A stretch of 64,000 nt of DNA from contig CAMNUE010000004.1 in the NCBI GenBank assembly GCA_946560065.1, forward strand, positions 62,001-126,000, in the 5' to 3' direction. Made by a program: the position numbers and the translations under genes. The notes under the pieces are model-generated. The model was not told where the DNA came from. It ran no database searches and worked only from the letters and a program-made list of their open reading frames with translations. Origin of the DNA: an uncultured bacterium. Lineage in GTDB: Bacteria; Bacillota_I; Bacilli_A; RF39; UBA660. Numbering within the stretch: the stretch's first letter is position 1; each line of letters starts with the position of its first letter. Below are positions 8,054 through 16,371 of the stretch, piece after piece.

Positions 8054-9433
8054 TATTATGAAATAAAAATTGCTGCCTTTATCTTTTTTTGATTTAACAC
8101 CGTATTTATAATGATGATTTTCTAAAATGTTTTTGACAATAGATAAACCAAGGCCTGTTCCAATTAGATTTCTTTTGTGTTTCTTCTTGTTTTTGTAGTA
8201 TTTATTCCAAATATAAGGAATATCTTCTTCTTTGATTCCTTTTCCAGTATCAATTATTTCTACTAGGATGTTTTCTTTTGTTGTTATTTTTATTGTTACT
8301 GTGTTATCGTCTCCGGTATAATTTATGGCATTATTAATTAAATTATAAATTACTTGAGCTAATCTTTTTTTATCTGCTTTAATTAGAACTTTTTTGCTTT
8401 TATGAATAAAATTAAATGTATAGTTTTCTTGTTCTTTTAGAACTTCATATTTTTTTATTATTTCATTTATCAATTCAATTAAGTCAAATTCTGTTATTTC
8501 TAATTCTTCAGTTAGTGTTTCTAATTTTGATAGTGTTAGAATGTCATTTACTAGTATTGTAAGACGATCAGTTTCTTTCATAATCGTCTCCATGTCCTCT
8601 GTTTGCTTTTCTTGATTGTTACTATGTAAGTCTTTTGCCATTTCAGCATAAGCTTTAATCATTGTAAGCGGTGTTTTTAAATCATGAGAAACATTAGCCA
8701 TTAGGTCTCTTCGTAATTCCTCTGTTTTATTTAATTCATTTTTTGTATAATTTAGTGTTTCTGAAAGTTCTTTAATTTCTAAAATATTATTAGTATTTGA
8801 GAAGTTAATATTAAAATTACCTTTAGCTAGTTCTTTTGCTTTGTTATTTATATTTTTGATGGGATTTGCAATATAGTTAGAAATAAAATATGCTAAGATA
8901 AATGAGAGTACTATTATTATTATTGATATAACTATTAATTCTTTTCTAATTAATGAAACAGTTCCATCTACAGGATCAATTGATGTATTAATAAAGGCAT
9001 ATTTATTATCATTTAATTTAGTTGCGGATACGATTGTTTTATTATTAAATTTTTCATTAAGTAATTCATATGTTTTTTGATCATAATCATTACTAATAAA
9101 ATCGAATTTATAGTTTCTTGTGCTTTCATTATTGGAAAAACAACCTTTTCCAAAAAAAGCTGAACGGTACAGTGAATAGTAATTATTATCAACTATTTCA
9201 ATACAAACACTTTTATCAAAGGCTAGATTATTGACAATATCTTCAAAATTATTTTTGTTTTGGTTTTTTACTATTTTATTGGTAACAACTGTTATATCAT
9301 TTATTTTTTGATTTTTATAAAAAGAGTTAAAAAAAAGAAATTGGAATAACCAAAGTATTCCTAATATTAGAAAGGAGAATAAGAGAAAGTATTTTAATAT
9401 TTCGTTATTTAAGCTATTCTTCGTTTTCCACAT
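8039..9433 (-). CDS. Sensor histidine kinase with extracellular sensor domain
   Basis: A 464-residue kinase: membrane segment ~13-36, an extracellular domain of ~130 residues containing Cys77 and Cys98, membrane segment ~165-188, HAMP ~189-241, phosphoacceptor His250 in ANVSHDLKTPL, and an ATPase domain with the N box (NLINNAINY) and G boxes (DTGKGI, GTGLGLSI). It is the partner of the OmpR-type regulator immediately upstream, with which it overlaps by 20 bases. The stimulus is unknown. The domain order matches PhoR/VanS-type envelope sensors. It converges with the cyclotransferase gene across a shared terminator. Confidence 0.9.
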   Translation of the reverse strand: MWKTKNSLNNEILKYFLLFSFLILGILWLFQFLFFNSFYKNQKINDITVVTNKIVKNQNKNNFEDIVNNLAFDKSVCIEIVDNNYYSLYRSAFFGKGCFSNNESTRNYKFDFISNDYDQKTYELLNEKFNNKTIVSATKLNDNKYAFINTSIDPVDGTVSLIRKELIVISIIIIVLSFILAYFISNYIANPIKNINNKAKELAKGNFNINFSNTNNILEIKELSETLNYTKNELNKTEELRRDLMANVSHDLKTPLTMIKAYAEMAKDLHSNNQEKQTEDMETIMKETDRLTILVNDILTLSKLETLTEELEITEFDLIELINEIIKKYEVLKEQENYTFNFIHKSKKVLIKADKKRLAQVIYNLINNAINYTGDDNTVTIKITTKENILVEIIDTGKGIKEEDIPYIWNKYYKNKKKHKRNLIGTGLGLSIVKNILENHHYKYGVKSKKDKGSNFYFIIPKEM

Positions 9434-10082
9434 ATTTATAGCCGATTCCTCTTACTGTGATAATGTGATCACGGTATTCTCCTAAATTGTTTCTTAACAT
9501 CTTTATATGAGTGTCAACTGTTCTGTCATCACCAAAATAATCATATCCCCAGATGTTTGAAAGTAGTTGTTCTCTACTGATTGCGATATTTTTATTTTTA
9601 ATTAGGTAGGTAAGGATTTCAAATTCTTTCGGAGTAATATTTACAATTTTATTGTTGATTTTTAGCGTATGTGCTAAGAAATTAATTTCAAGTGTATTTA
9701 GTGTATATGAGTTAGGTAACTTTTTGGATGTTCTATTTAAAATTGCTTTGATTCTTGCTATTAACTCCTTTGGTGAGAATGGTTTTGTTAAATAGTCATC
9801 TATTCCTAATTCGAATCCAGAGAGTTTATCGTATTCTTCTCCACGTGCGGAAAGAACTATAGTAGGGATTCTTTTTTCTATAGGAAGTTCTTTAAGCATA
9901 GTATAGCCATCCATTTCTGGCATCATTATATCTAATACCATTAAATCATAGTTATTTGTTTTGAGTTTTTGTAATGCCTCTAGGCCACTAGAAGCTTCGT
10001 CAGTAGTGTAGTTGTTGTTTTCACAATACTCTTTTATTACTGTTCTTATTAATTTTTCATCATCAACAATTAATATTTTCAT
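9414..10082 (-). CDS. OmpR/PhoB-family response regulator
   Basis: A 222-residue regulator with receiver domain (acidic pocket VDDE at 7-9, phosphoacceptor Asp51 in LDIMMPEMDG, Lys in LTKPF) and a C-terminal winged helix (RTVDTHIKMLRNNLG, TVRGIGYKY). The frame is open to 10115, but the ATG at 10082 has GGGGAGG upstream and gives the standard family N-terminus. It is first in an operon with the sensor kinase. A TATAAT element (read on the minus strand around 10104-10109) lies just upstream. The tandem paralogues starting at 10227 are divergent and are natural candidate targets. Confidence 0.92.
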   Translation of the reverse strand: MKILIVDDEKLIRTVIKEYCENNNYTTDEASSGLEALQKLKTNNYDLMVLDIMMPEMDGYTMLKELPIEKRIPTIVLSARGEEYDKLSGFELGIDDYLTKPFSPKELIARIKAILNRTSKKLPNSYTLNTLEINFLAHTLKINNKIVNITPKEFEILTYLIKNKNIAISREQLLSNIWGYDYFGDDRTVDTHIKMLRNNLGEYRDHIITVRGIGYKYVENEE

Positions 10083-10168
10083 TTGAAATCCTCCCCAGTT
10101 AGATATATTATACAATAAATGTGTAAGTTTAGTGAAAAAGTCGAAAAAAAATTAAGAATATGTGAAGC

Positions 10169-10197
10169 TTGATATAATATTTAGGATATGTTATAAT
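10169..10197 (+). promoter_or_regulatory. Strong sigma-A-type promoter for the paralogue pair
   Basis: TTGATA at 10169-10174, 17-base spacer, TATAAT at 10192-10197 with an upstream TG (extended -10). Confidence 0.7.
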
Positions 10198-10226
10198 CTT
10201 CTAACAGGAAAAAGGGGGAGATTCGG

Positions 10227-10889
10227 GTGAAACTTGTTGGAGTAATTGTAGATTTAAAATTGTATAATTTTGGTCTTTATAGTGATGTAGTTAGAGAAAA
10301 TTCAAAAAAAACACTGGAATACGATGTTGAGAAGGGGCTAAATAATAAGATATTACAATTTAAATCTTATTATGGTTCATTTAGTCCTGAGCAACTCGAG
10401 ACAATTGTTGATTCTTATGAGATTGAAGAAAAGTATAAAATATTAAAGTCTGCTAGTTCACAATTATTAGAAGATGATAAGAGATTGAAAGTTTATCTTG
10501 ATTCAGAAATAAGAGAAAGAATTATGCATATTTTAAAGTTGATTTCTAGTGGACCTAATGATGCTAAATTTGATAGTGATGATGCAAAGCAAAAACTAAA
10601 AAGAATTGGATTTAGTGATGCAGATGAATATTTAGAAGAGTTTAATACTCCAGAAGAGATAAGAAAAGATTTATTTTCACAAGCAGACTTGACTTATATT
10701 TCCTATGCTGATCTTAAACAAATGGAAGAAGATGGTGCTAGTGATGTTGATGTTTCATTCCTTTATGAACAAGCTGGAATTAAGGATGATGAATATGTTG
10801 CTAATAATTATTTAGTAGAGGATGTTTTACAACTTCCTAGATTTTATATTGAAACTTTAATTGGTACTGATTATAAAAAAGTAAAATAG
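10227..10889 (+). CDS. Hypothetical protein, first of a tandem paralogous pair
   Basis: A 220-residue soluble, acidic protein of unknown function. It begins at GTG 10227 with GGGGGAG six bases upstream. It shares with the next gene the segments N-F-G-L-Y near residue 14, a SGPND stretch (ISSGP) near residue 110, and GFSDADEYLEEF with RKDLFSQADLTYISYADLK in the middle. The helices are evenly spaced and there is no signal peptide or membrane segment. It has its own strong promoter and lies divergent from a two-component operon. No enzymatic motif is seen. Confidence 0.7.
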   Translation: MKLVGVIVDLKLYNFGLYSDVVRENSKKTLEYDVEKGLNNKILQFKSYYGSFSPEQLETIVDSYEIEEKYKILKSASSQLLEDDKRLKVYLDSEIRERIMHILKLISSGPNDAKFDSDDAKQKLKRIGFSDADEYLEEFNTPEEIRKDLFSQADLTYISYADLKQMEEDGASDVDVSFLYEQAGIKDDEYVANNYLVEDVLQLPRFYIETLIGTDYKKVK

Positions 10890-10908
10890 AATATTGAGGA
10901 GAAATAAA

Positions 10909-11556
10909 ATGAAATTAAAAGAATTCGGATTGTATACTGAGGCAATTAAACAATGTATTAAGAGAAATCTTGAATATGAAGTGAAAAGAGGGTTTGACGA
11001 GAAATTAATTAGAATTAAAAAATATTATGATGTTGAGAATTTTGATGATTCAGAGTTTCAAAATAGAATGTTAAATGCTAGTAAAGAGAAGACTCTTGTT
11101 GAGAAAGTTTTGAATGATAAGAATTTACTTGACATATATTTAGATAGTGAAGTTAGAAAGAATATCTGCAGATTATTGAGACTTTCTGCTTCTGGACCTG
11201 AGGAAGAACTAAGTACAGAGAAGGCTATTAAGGCTTTTAAAGTAGTTGGATTTAGGGATGCTGATGAGTATTTTTTAGGAATTGATTCAGTTGAAAATCT
11301 TCGTCGTGATTTATATGAACAAGCTGGTTTAGAATATATTCCTTATGAAAAATTAAAAAGGGATTTGGAAATAGCTCGAGAAGATTTTGATTATGATTCT
11401 TTTAGTATTGCTAAGACTAATTTTATTAAAGCGGGAATTGATTATATCACTGGTTATTATACTGCTAAGGAGTACTTTACTTGTGAGGTGGCAGTCTTTA
11501 CTGATGAACAAGTTCGATTGCTTTCTTCTAATAATTCTTGTGGTACTGTTAAGTAA
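10909..11556 (+). CDS. Hypothetical protein, second of a tandem paralogous pair
   Basis: A 215-residue protein homologous along its length to the preceding gene: EFGLYTEAIKQ matches NFGLYSDVVRE, SASGPEEE matches ISSGPNDA, and GFRDADEYFLG with RRDLYEQAGLEYIPYEKLK matches the corresponding region there. ATG 10909 follows GAGGAG by 7 bases; the TTG at 10894 is a less likely start. The gap of 19 bases makes it an operon with the first copy. Its stop codon lies in the stem of a terminator and overlaps the convergent flippase stop by 8 bases. Function unknown. Confidence 0.7.
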   Translation: MKLKEFGLYTEAIKQCIKRNLEYEVKRGFDEKLIRIKKYYDVENFDDSEFQNRMLNASKEKTLVEKVLNDKNLLDIYLDSEVRKNICRLLRLSASGPEEELSTEKAIKAFKVVGFRDADEYFLGIDSVENLRRDLYEQAGLEYIPYEKLKRDLEIAREDFDYDSFSIAKTNFIKAGIDYITGYYTAKEYFTCEVAVFTDEQVRLLSSNNSCGTVK

Positions 11557-12838
11557 GAGATTCTCTTACTTTTTTTAATGTATAGAATGTTACTATAATG
11601 ACATTTGTTCCGATTGCGATAATTAATCCATATAGTCCTATTTTTAGAAGAGATAGAATAAAAAGAAGAGATGTTCTTGTTAACATACCTATGGTTGATG
11701 ATGCCATAACATCTTTACTTTTTCCCATGGCATCTAATGAACTTGCAAGTGGAGATTGAATATATTGAAAGAGACATATTGGTGCTAGAATGCGCATATA
11801 TGTTGTGCCTTCCGTTGTATGATAAATTAGTTTTAAGAAAAAGTCTGGTTTAATAGTAAAGACAAGTGTTGCGGGAATTCCGACGATAAGTGAAAAAATA
11901 ATTCCTAGTTTTATTTTCTTTTTGACACTTGTTTTGTTTCCTTTAACATATTCTTTAGAAACAATAGGAAGAAGTGCTTGTGATATTGCCATGGTAAAGA
12001 ATGATGGTAAAAGTAAAAGAGGCATTACATATCCTGATAAAATACCATATTCTCTAGTGATAAAGGAAGAAGTGTATCCACTATATAAAAGAGTAGAAGT
12101 TAAAATAATTGGCTCTAAAAAGTAACCAATGCTACCAATAAATCTTCCTGTTGTATTAGGAATACCAATGGAGAGACTTTCTTTTATATAGTTTTTACTT
12201 GGAATTAAATCATTTTTGTGAATTTTAATTTTTCGTGGGAGGAAGATAAATAAAACTAGAATTGAAGCTATTTCACTAATGACATTCGAAAGAATAATAA
12301 AGCATACTGTATATGATATTCCTTTTGGAAGAAAGAATGGAATACCAACTAACATAATGATTAATCTAACTATGTCTTCTGTAATATTTGAAACAACATG
12401 AGGAATCATTCTTTGTTTGCCAAAAAAATAGCTTCTCGTAATACTTGAGATACTTGTAAAGGGAATTACTGTTGTGATGGCAAGGATTGCATAGTAAGTT
12501 TTTTTATTATGAAGCAGATTATTTGCTAGAAATGGAGCAATAATAATTATTACTAAGATTAAGATTATATTTATAAGTAAGGAAATTGGAATAACAGAAA
12601 AAAGTAATTTTTTATTATTTTTTGTATCTTCTGCAACTAGTTTAGATAAAGCAACTGGTAGACCAAATTGACTTATACCAATAAATAGCGAGAAAGTTGG
12701 AAGTATTAACATGTAAAGTCCTAATCCTTCAGTACCAAGAAGTCTACTCATAATAATTTTTATTATCATGCCAAGTAATTTTGTGATTAAGCCGCCTATT
12801 AATAAAATAATTGTTGATTTAATAAATTTTTCTTTCAT
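11549..12838 (-). CDS. SpoVB/MurJ-like polysaccharide or lipid flippase (MOP superfamily)
   Basis: A 429-residue polytopic membrane protein with about 12 to 14 hydrophobic helices and the family opening STIILLIGGLITKLLGMIIK followed by RLLGTEGLGLY. Stage V sporulation protein B and MurJ-type proteins carry lipid-linked cell wall precursors or other undecaprenyl-linked glycans across the membrane. The length is short for SpoVB (~520) but typical for minimal members. The ATG at 12838 has no obvious ribosome binding site in the ~40 AT-rich bases upstream, so expression may be low. UppP and MurC elsewhere in the window belong to the same lipid carrier cycle. Confidence 0.82.
   Translation of the reverse strand: MKEKFIKSTIILLIGGLITKLLGMIIKIIMSRLLGTEGLGLYMLILPTFSLFIGISQFGLPVALSKLVAEDTKNNKKLLFSVIPISLLINIILILVIIIIAPFLANNLLHNKKTYYAILAITTVIPFTSISSITRSYFFGKQRMIPHVVSNITEDIVRLIIMLVGIPFFLPKGISYTVCFIILSNVISEIASILVLFIFLPRKIKIHKNDLIPSKNYIKESLSIGIPNTTGRFIGSIGYFLEPIILTSTLLYSGYTSSFITREYGILSGYVMPLLLLPSFFTMAISQALLPIVSKEYVKGNKTSVKKKIKLGIIFSLIVGIPATLVFTIKPDFFLKLIYHTTEGTTYMRILAPICLFQYIQSPLASSLDAMGKSKDVMASSTIGMLTRTSLLFILSLLKIGLYGLIIAIGTNVIIVTFYTLKKVRESLT
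11552..11577 (+). terminator. Rho-independent terminator
   Basis: AGTAAGA (11552-11558) / TCTTACT (11564-11570) with seven T residues after it. It overlaps the stops of two convergent genes but has a T run only in the plus direction. Confidence 0.75.
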
Positions 12839-12916
12839 AATAAAAAATATGAAAGTTTTTTAAAAAATATATCATTATCCTAAAAACTGTGTTATGATTG
12901 TTTTTGTAAGAATGTG

Positions 12917-12955
12917 TCGATTTTTCTATGTAAATAATTGTAAATCGAACATAGA
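12917..12955. promoter_or_regulatory. Two interleaved inverted repeats in a divergent intergenic region
   Basis: TCGATTT (12917-12923) pairs with AAATCGA (12942-12948), while TCTATGT (12925-12931) pairs with ACATAGA (12949-12955). The pairs are interleaved, so only one hairpin can form at a time. It lies between the flippase gene (minus) and the gene at 13055 (plus). It may be a composite operator or a conformational switch; no family is recognised. Confidence 0.4.
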
Positions 12956-13054
12956 TAAAAATTTGTAAAAAATGTTGTCAATGGTTTAAATAGATGTAGT
13001 TTAGTCTTTATATGTTAATTTTTGTATGCTAAACTTATAATAGAGGTGGACAGA

Positions 13055-14272
13055 ATGAAAGAATTATTAGAATTTTTAACATCAAAGGAAATTATGGTGG
13101 TTTACATAGTAGCTGGTTTAGCATGTTTATTGTGTTTTATTATATATTTAGTTGAGAAGAATAATGAGAAGTTAAAGAGAAAGCAAAATACTAAAGAGTT
13201 AAATAGATTAGTAGAGGCCATAAAGGAAGAAGCTCCTGAATTAGTTCAGACTCCTGTTATGGTAGAACAACCAATACTTCAAAAGATAGAAAGCAAAGAT
13301 GAAGTTAGTTCTGTTAGTGAATTACTTAAAAGTACTGCTGAGATGGAAAAACTTGGAACTGAAAAAATTGAAGCTGAGGTTGAGCCTGAGCCAGTAGTTT
13401 CTGAAGTTAATACATTAGTAATTGAACCTATGGATATAGTTACTGAGGTAGTTGAAGAGATTGAAGCAGAGGAAGAAGTGGTAGAACCTGTTGTTCTACA
13501 AACTACTTCTGTTGTTTCTGAGTCTGTTGCTATGGATACACCTGTAGTTTCTGAAGTAAAAGAAGAAAAGGTCGAAGAGGAATTACAATATACTAGTATT
13601 GAACCTGATCAAGCAACTGCTAGACTTGAACTTGAAAAATTAACTGAAGAATTAAGAAAACAGGAGGAACAAGAAGCAGAAGTTCAAAACATTGCGTTAA
13701 CTAACTATGAAGAAGAACAAGAAGAAAATGCAATTATTAGTTTAGATGAGTTAGTTAAGAAGAGTAAAGAAATGTATGAGGCTAATGAATTAACGCAATA
13801 TGCTGATGAAGGTAATGAACCAATTAGCTTACAAGATTTAGAAAAGAAACTTGGAGAACAAAAAACTGCTAGTTATGACGAACCATTCATTATTGAAAAT
13901 ATAGTTAGTGAGGAAGACTTAAAAGATGAAACTTTAGAAATGAATCAAGAAGTTGCTATGAATAATCCAGTTAGTGCTATTGAAGAGACAATTAATACAG
14001 TTACTGTTAATGCTCAACAACCAGTTATTGAAGCTAAAACAACAGTTATAGATTCAACACCAAAAACTGTTGCTACAGCGCCAATTAGTGATAGTAAGAA
14101 ATTTAAAAGTAGTCCGATTATTTCACCAATTTATGGAATTGAAAAGACTAACTCTAGTAGTAATGAATTAGAACTTGAAAATACTGCAAATTATGAAAAA
14201 TTAGATGAAGAAATAAAGAAAACTAATGAATTCTTAATGACACTTAAAGAATTACAAAAGAAGTTAGATTAG
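13055..14272 (+). CDS. Membrane-anchored Glu/Val-rich cytoplasmic protein
   Basis: A 405-residue protein with one N-terminal membrane segment (~13-33) followed by a basic stop-transfer run (KNNEKLKRKQ). The long tail is low-complexity and acidic, rich in Glu, Val, Pro and Thr (for example EEIEAEEEVVEPVVL), and probably disordered. It ends with a short coiled coil (NYEKLDEEIKKTNEFLMTLK). The positive-inside rule places the tail in the cytoplasm. ATG 13055 has AGAGGTGG 5 bases upstream; the TTG at 13022 is rejected. The architecture suggests a scaffold or cell-division type anchor, but no family is recognised. Confidence 0.7.
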   Translation: MKELLEFLTSKEIMVVYIVAGLACLLCFIIYLVEKNNEKLKRKQNTKELNRLVEAIKEEAPELVQTPVMVEQPILQKIESKDEVSSVSELLKSTAEMEKLGTEKIEAEVEPEPVVSEVNTLVIEPMDIVTEVVEEIEAEEEVVEPVVLQTTSVVSESVAMDTPVVSEVKEEKVEEELQYTSIEPDQATARLELEKLTEELRKQEEQEAEVQNIALTNYEEEQEENAIISLDELVKKSKEMYEANELTQYADEGNEPISLQDLEKKLGEQKTASYDEPFIIENIVSEEDLKDETLEMNQEVAMNNPVSAIEETINTVTVNAQQPVIEAKTTVIDSTPKTVATAPISDSKKFKSSPIISPIYGIEKTNSSSNELELENTANYEKLDEEIKKTNEFLMTLKELQKKLD

Positions 14273-14296
14273 CTCGAAGGTTCGAGCTTTTTCTTT
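14271..14296 (+). terminator. Rho-independent terminator
   Basis: AGCTCGA (14271-14277) / TCGAGCT (14282-14288), GC-rich for this genome, followed by a T-rich tract. The stem begins in the stop codon of the preceding gene. Confidence 0.85.
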
Positions 14297-14326
14297 TTCT
14301 AAATGGATTTTATATGTAAGACGTGA

Positions 14327-14332
14327 TATAAT
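14327..14332 (+). promoter_or_regulatory. Extended -10 promoter element
   Basis: TGATATAAT with TATAAT at 14327-14332, 22 bases before the start of the gene at 14355. No good -35 box is seen. Confidence 0.5.
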
Positions 14333-14354
14333 ATACTGGTAGTTGGAGGGACAA

Positions 14355-15071
14355 ATGAAAAAGAATATTATAATAGGGATTTTAATTGTTATTATTGTTG
14401 TTATGGGTGGAACTATATTTTTTATAGCTAAAGACAAAGATAATAAGAAGAGTACAAAAATTGAAGTAGTAGAGAAAGAGAAGAATAAGCAAAATATTAT
14501 TGAAGATGATGAATTACTTATTAATCAAAGTGAAGTTACAACAGAAAATGACTTTGTTAATTACATTGATGATGTATCAAATGAAGTGGATACTTTAGTT
14601 ACCCAAGAAGACATAAGTAAAACTGATGAGAGAACTTTAAAGAATACATTTATAACTTTAACAGATTTTATATTTTATGATGGTGAAATTAAAGGTAAGA
14701 AGTTTTCTGATTTGACTAGTAGTGCTAAAGAAAAAGTTATTGATATATATACAAAAATTGATGATAAATTAGAAACTAAATTTCCTAATTATAAGGAAAA
14801 TATAAAGGGGACTTCTAAAAATGCGTATAATAATATAAAAGATAAAGCTGCAGCTTTGAAGGATAAAATTCAAAATGAATATCTGGAAAGAGTTGGAGAT
14901 GAAGGGTATCAAAATACTATTGATAGTTATGAGGATGGGAAAAATGATGCGAAAGAGGTTTATGATACTTATAAACCATACATAGAAGAAGGTAAGAATA
15001 AGGCTAAGTCTTCTATTGAAAAGGCTAAAGAAAAAATATCTAGTTGGTATCAAGAATATAAAGAAAGTTAG
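14355..15071 (+). CDS. Exported or membrane-anchored helical protein
   Basis: A 238-residue protein with an N-terminal membrane anchor (KKNIIIGILIVIIVVMGGTI, residues ~2-24) and a charged, helical external region. No lipobox is seen (the end of the hydrophobic run is FFIAKDKD), so it is more likely anchored than a lipoprotein. The C-terminal half is Lys/Glu-rich and amphipathic with repeated K-x-K-A-K patterns, like long single-helix proteins. ATG 14355 follows GGAGGG by 4 bases. It overlaps nothing and is 7 bases upstream of mtaB. Function unknown. Confidence 0.7.
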   Translation: MKKNIIIGILIVIIVVMGGTIFFIAKDKDNKKSTKIEVVEKEKNKQNIIEDDELLINQSEVTTENDFVNYIDDVSNEVDTLVTQEDISKTDERTLKNTFITLTDFIFYDGEIKGKKFSDLTSSAKEKVIDIYTKIDDKLETKFPNYKENIKGTSKNAYNNIKDKAAALKDKIQNEYLERVGDEGYQNTIDSYEDGKNDAKEVYDTYKPYIEEGKNKAKSSIEKAKEKISSWYQEYKES

Positions 15072-15078
15072 TGATAAG

Positions 15079-16356
15079 ATGAGAAGTGTAGGAGTATTAT
15101 CGTTAGGATGTAAAGTTAATGCTTATGAGAGTGAATTTGTTATTAATAAGTTAAAGGAAAATGGCTATTTGATAAATAATTTTAATGATATATGTGATGT
15201 ATATATTATTAATACTTGTACTGTAACTAATACTAGTGATATTAAATCGAGAAAGATGATTAGAAATGCAATTAAAAGAAATAGTAATGCTTGTGTTGTT
15301 GCGATGGGATGTTTTATTGAGGCAAATCATGATATAGAAATACATGGTTTAGACATTATTATTGGTAATAAAGATAAATCTAGAATTGTTGATATTCTTG
15401 ATGAATGGTTTGATAAAAGAGAACAAATTAGAAGATTATATGCTGAGGAAAAAACTGAGTTTGAAGACATGTATATCACTGATTTTCCTGGTCGAACTAG
15501 AGCATTTGTAAAGATTCAAGATGGTTGTGAGAATTTTTGTAGTTATTGTATAATCCCTTTTGTACGTGGAAAGTGCCGTAGTAAAGATAAAGAAAAAGTA
15601 TTAGATGAGATTAAAACTTTAGTTAATAATGGGTATAGGGAAGTTGTTTTAACTGGAATTCATACTGGTAATTACGGGGCTGATAGTGATATTAGTTTTG
15701 CTGAGTTACTTAGAAGAATTGTTAAGATAGATGGTTTAGAAAGATTAAGAATTTCTTCAATTGAAATTACTGAAATTGATAGTGAAGTTTTAGATGTAAT
15801 TAAAGAGAGTAAAGTTATAGTTAATCATTTACATATTCCATTACAGGCTGGAAGTGATGAAATATTAAAAAGAATGAATAGAAAGTATAATTTAGATTAT
15901 TTTTTTAAGAAGATTGCAGAAATTAGAAAGATTAGACCAGATATTGCTATTTCTACAGATGTTATAGTTGGCTTTCCTGGAGAAAGTGAAGAGTTATTTT
16001 TAAAGACGATTGAAACTTGTGAGGCAATTGGTTTTTCGAAAATCCATGTATTCCCATATAGTGAGAGAAAAGGCACTAAAGCAATTGAAATGGATGAAGT
16101 TGTCGCAGTTGAAGATAGAAAAACTCGATCAAGAAGATTACTTGAAGTTTCTAAAAAGTTAGAAAATGCTTATATGAGTAGATTCTTAGAGAAGGAAGTT
16201 TTGGTATTAATTGAAGAATTTAAGAATGGATATAGTTATGGACATACAGATAATTTTTTATATGTGAAAGTAGAAGGAGAAATTTCTCATAATACTTTGG
16301 TTAAAGTGAAGATTATTGATATAGAATATCCATATTGTGTTGGAGAAATTATTTAA
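15079..16356 (+). CDS. mtaB: tRNA (N6-threonylcarbamoyladenosine37) methylthiotransferase MtaB
   Basis: A 425-residue radical-SAM methylthiotransferase. The N-terminal UPF0004 domain carries the cluster cysteines in LSLGCKVN, CTVTN and AMGCF. The radical SAM motif is CENFCSYCIIPF, and the C-terminus ends in a TRAM-like domain. MtaB converts ct6A/t6A at position 37 of ANN-decoding tRNAs to the methylthio form. The order of cysteines and GCKVNAYES distinguish it from MiaB and RimO. Translation most likely starts at ATG 15079, which gives the canonical MRSVGVLSLGC opening; its ribosome binding site is weak, so coupling to the upstream gene is possible. It precedes recD2 by 15 bases. Confidence 0.92.
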   Translation: MRSVGVLSLGCKVNAYESEFVINKLKENGYLINNFNDICDVYIINTCTVTNTSDIKSRKMIRNAIKRNSNACVVAMGCFIEANHDIEIHGLDIIIGNKDKSRIVDILDEWFDKREQIRRLYAEEKTEFEDMYITDFPGRTRAFVKIQDGCENFCSYCIIPFVRGKCRSKDKEKVLDEIKTLVNNGYREVVLTGIHTGNYGADSDISFAELLRRIVKIDGLERLRISSIEITEIDSEVLDVIKESKVIVNHLHIPLQAGSDEILKRMNRKYNLDYFFKKIAEIRKIRPDIAISTDVIVGFPGESEELFLKTIETCEAIGFSKIHVFPYSERKGTKAIEMDEVVAVEDRKTRSRRLLEVSKKLENAYMSRFLEKEVLVLIEEFKNGYSYGHTDNFLYVKVEGEISHNTLVKVKIIDIEYPYCVGEII

Positions 16357-16371
16357 TTAGATGGAGGTAAT

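Noticed and set aside
12917..12955. H-type pseudoknot, for example a preQ1-like riboswitch
   Set aside because: The linkers are about one and zero bases where at least several would be needed to span the 7-bp stems, so the two stems cannot coexist; no queuosine gene is next to it.
14769..15053. Minus-strand 94-codon hydrophobic frame
   Set aside because: It is the reverse of a Lys/Glu-rich helical coding region, which always reads as Phe/Leu/Ile-rich on the other strand.
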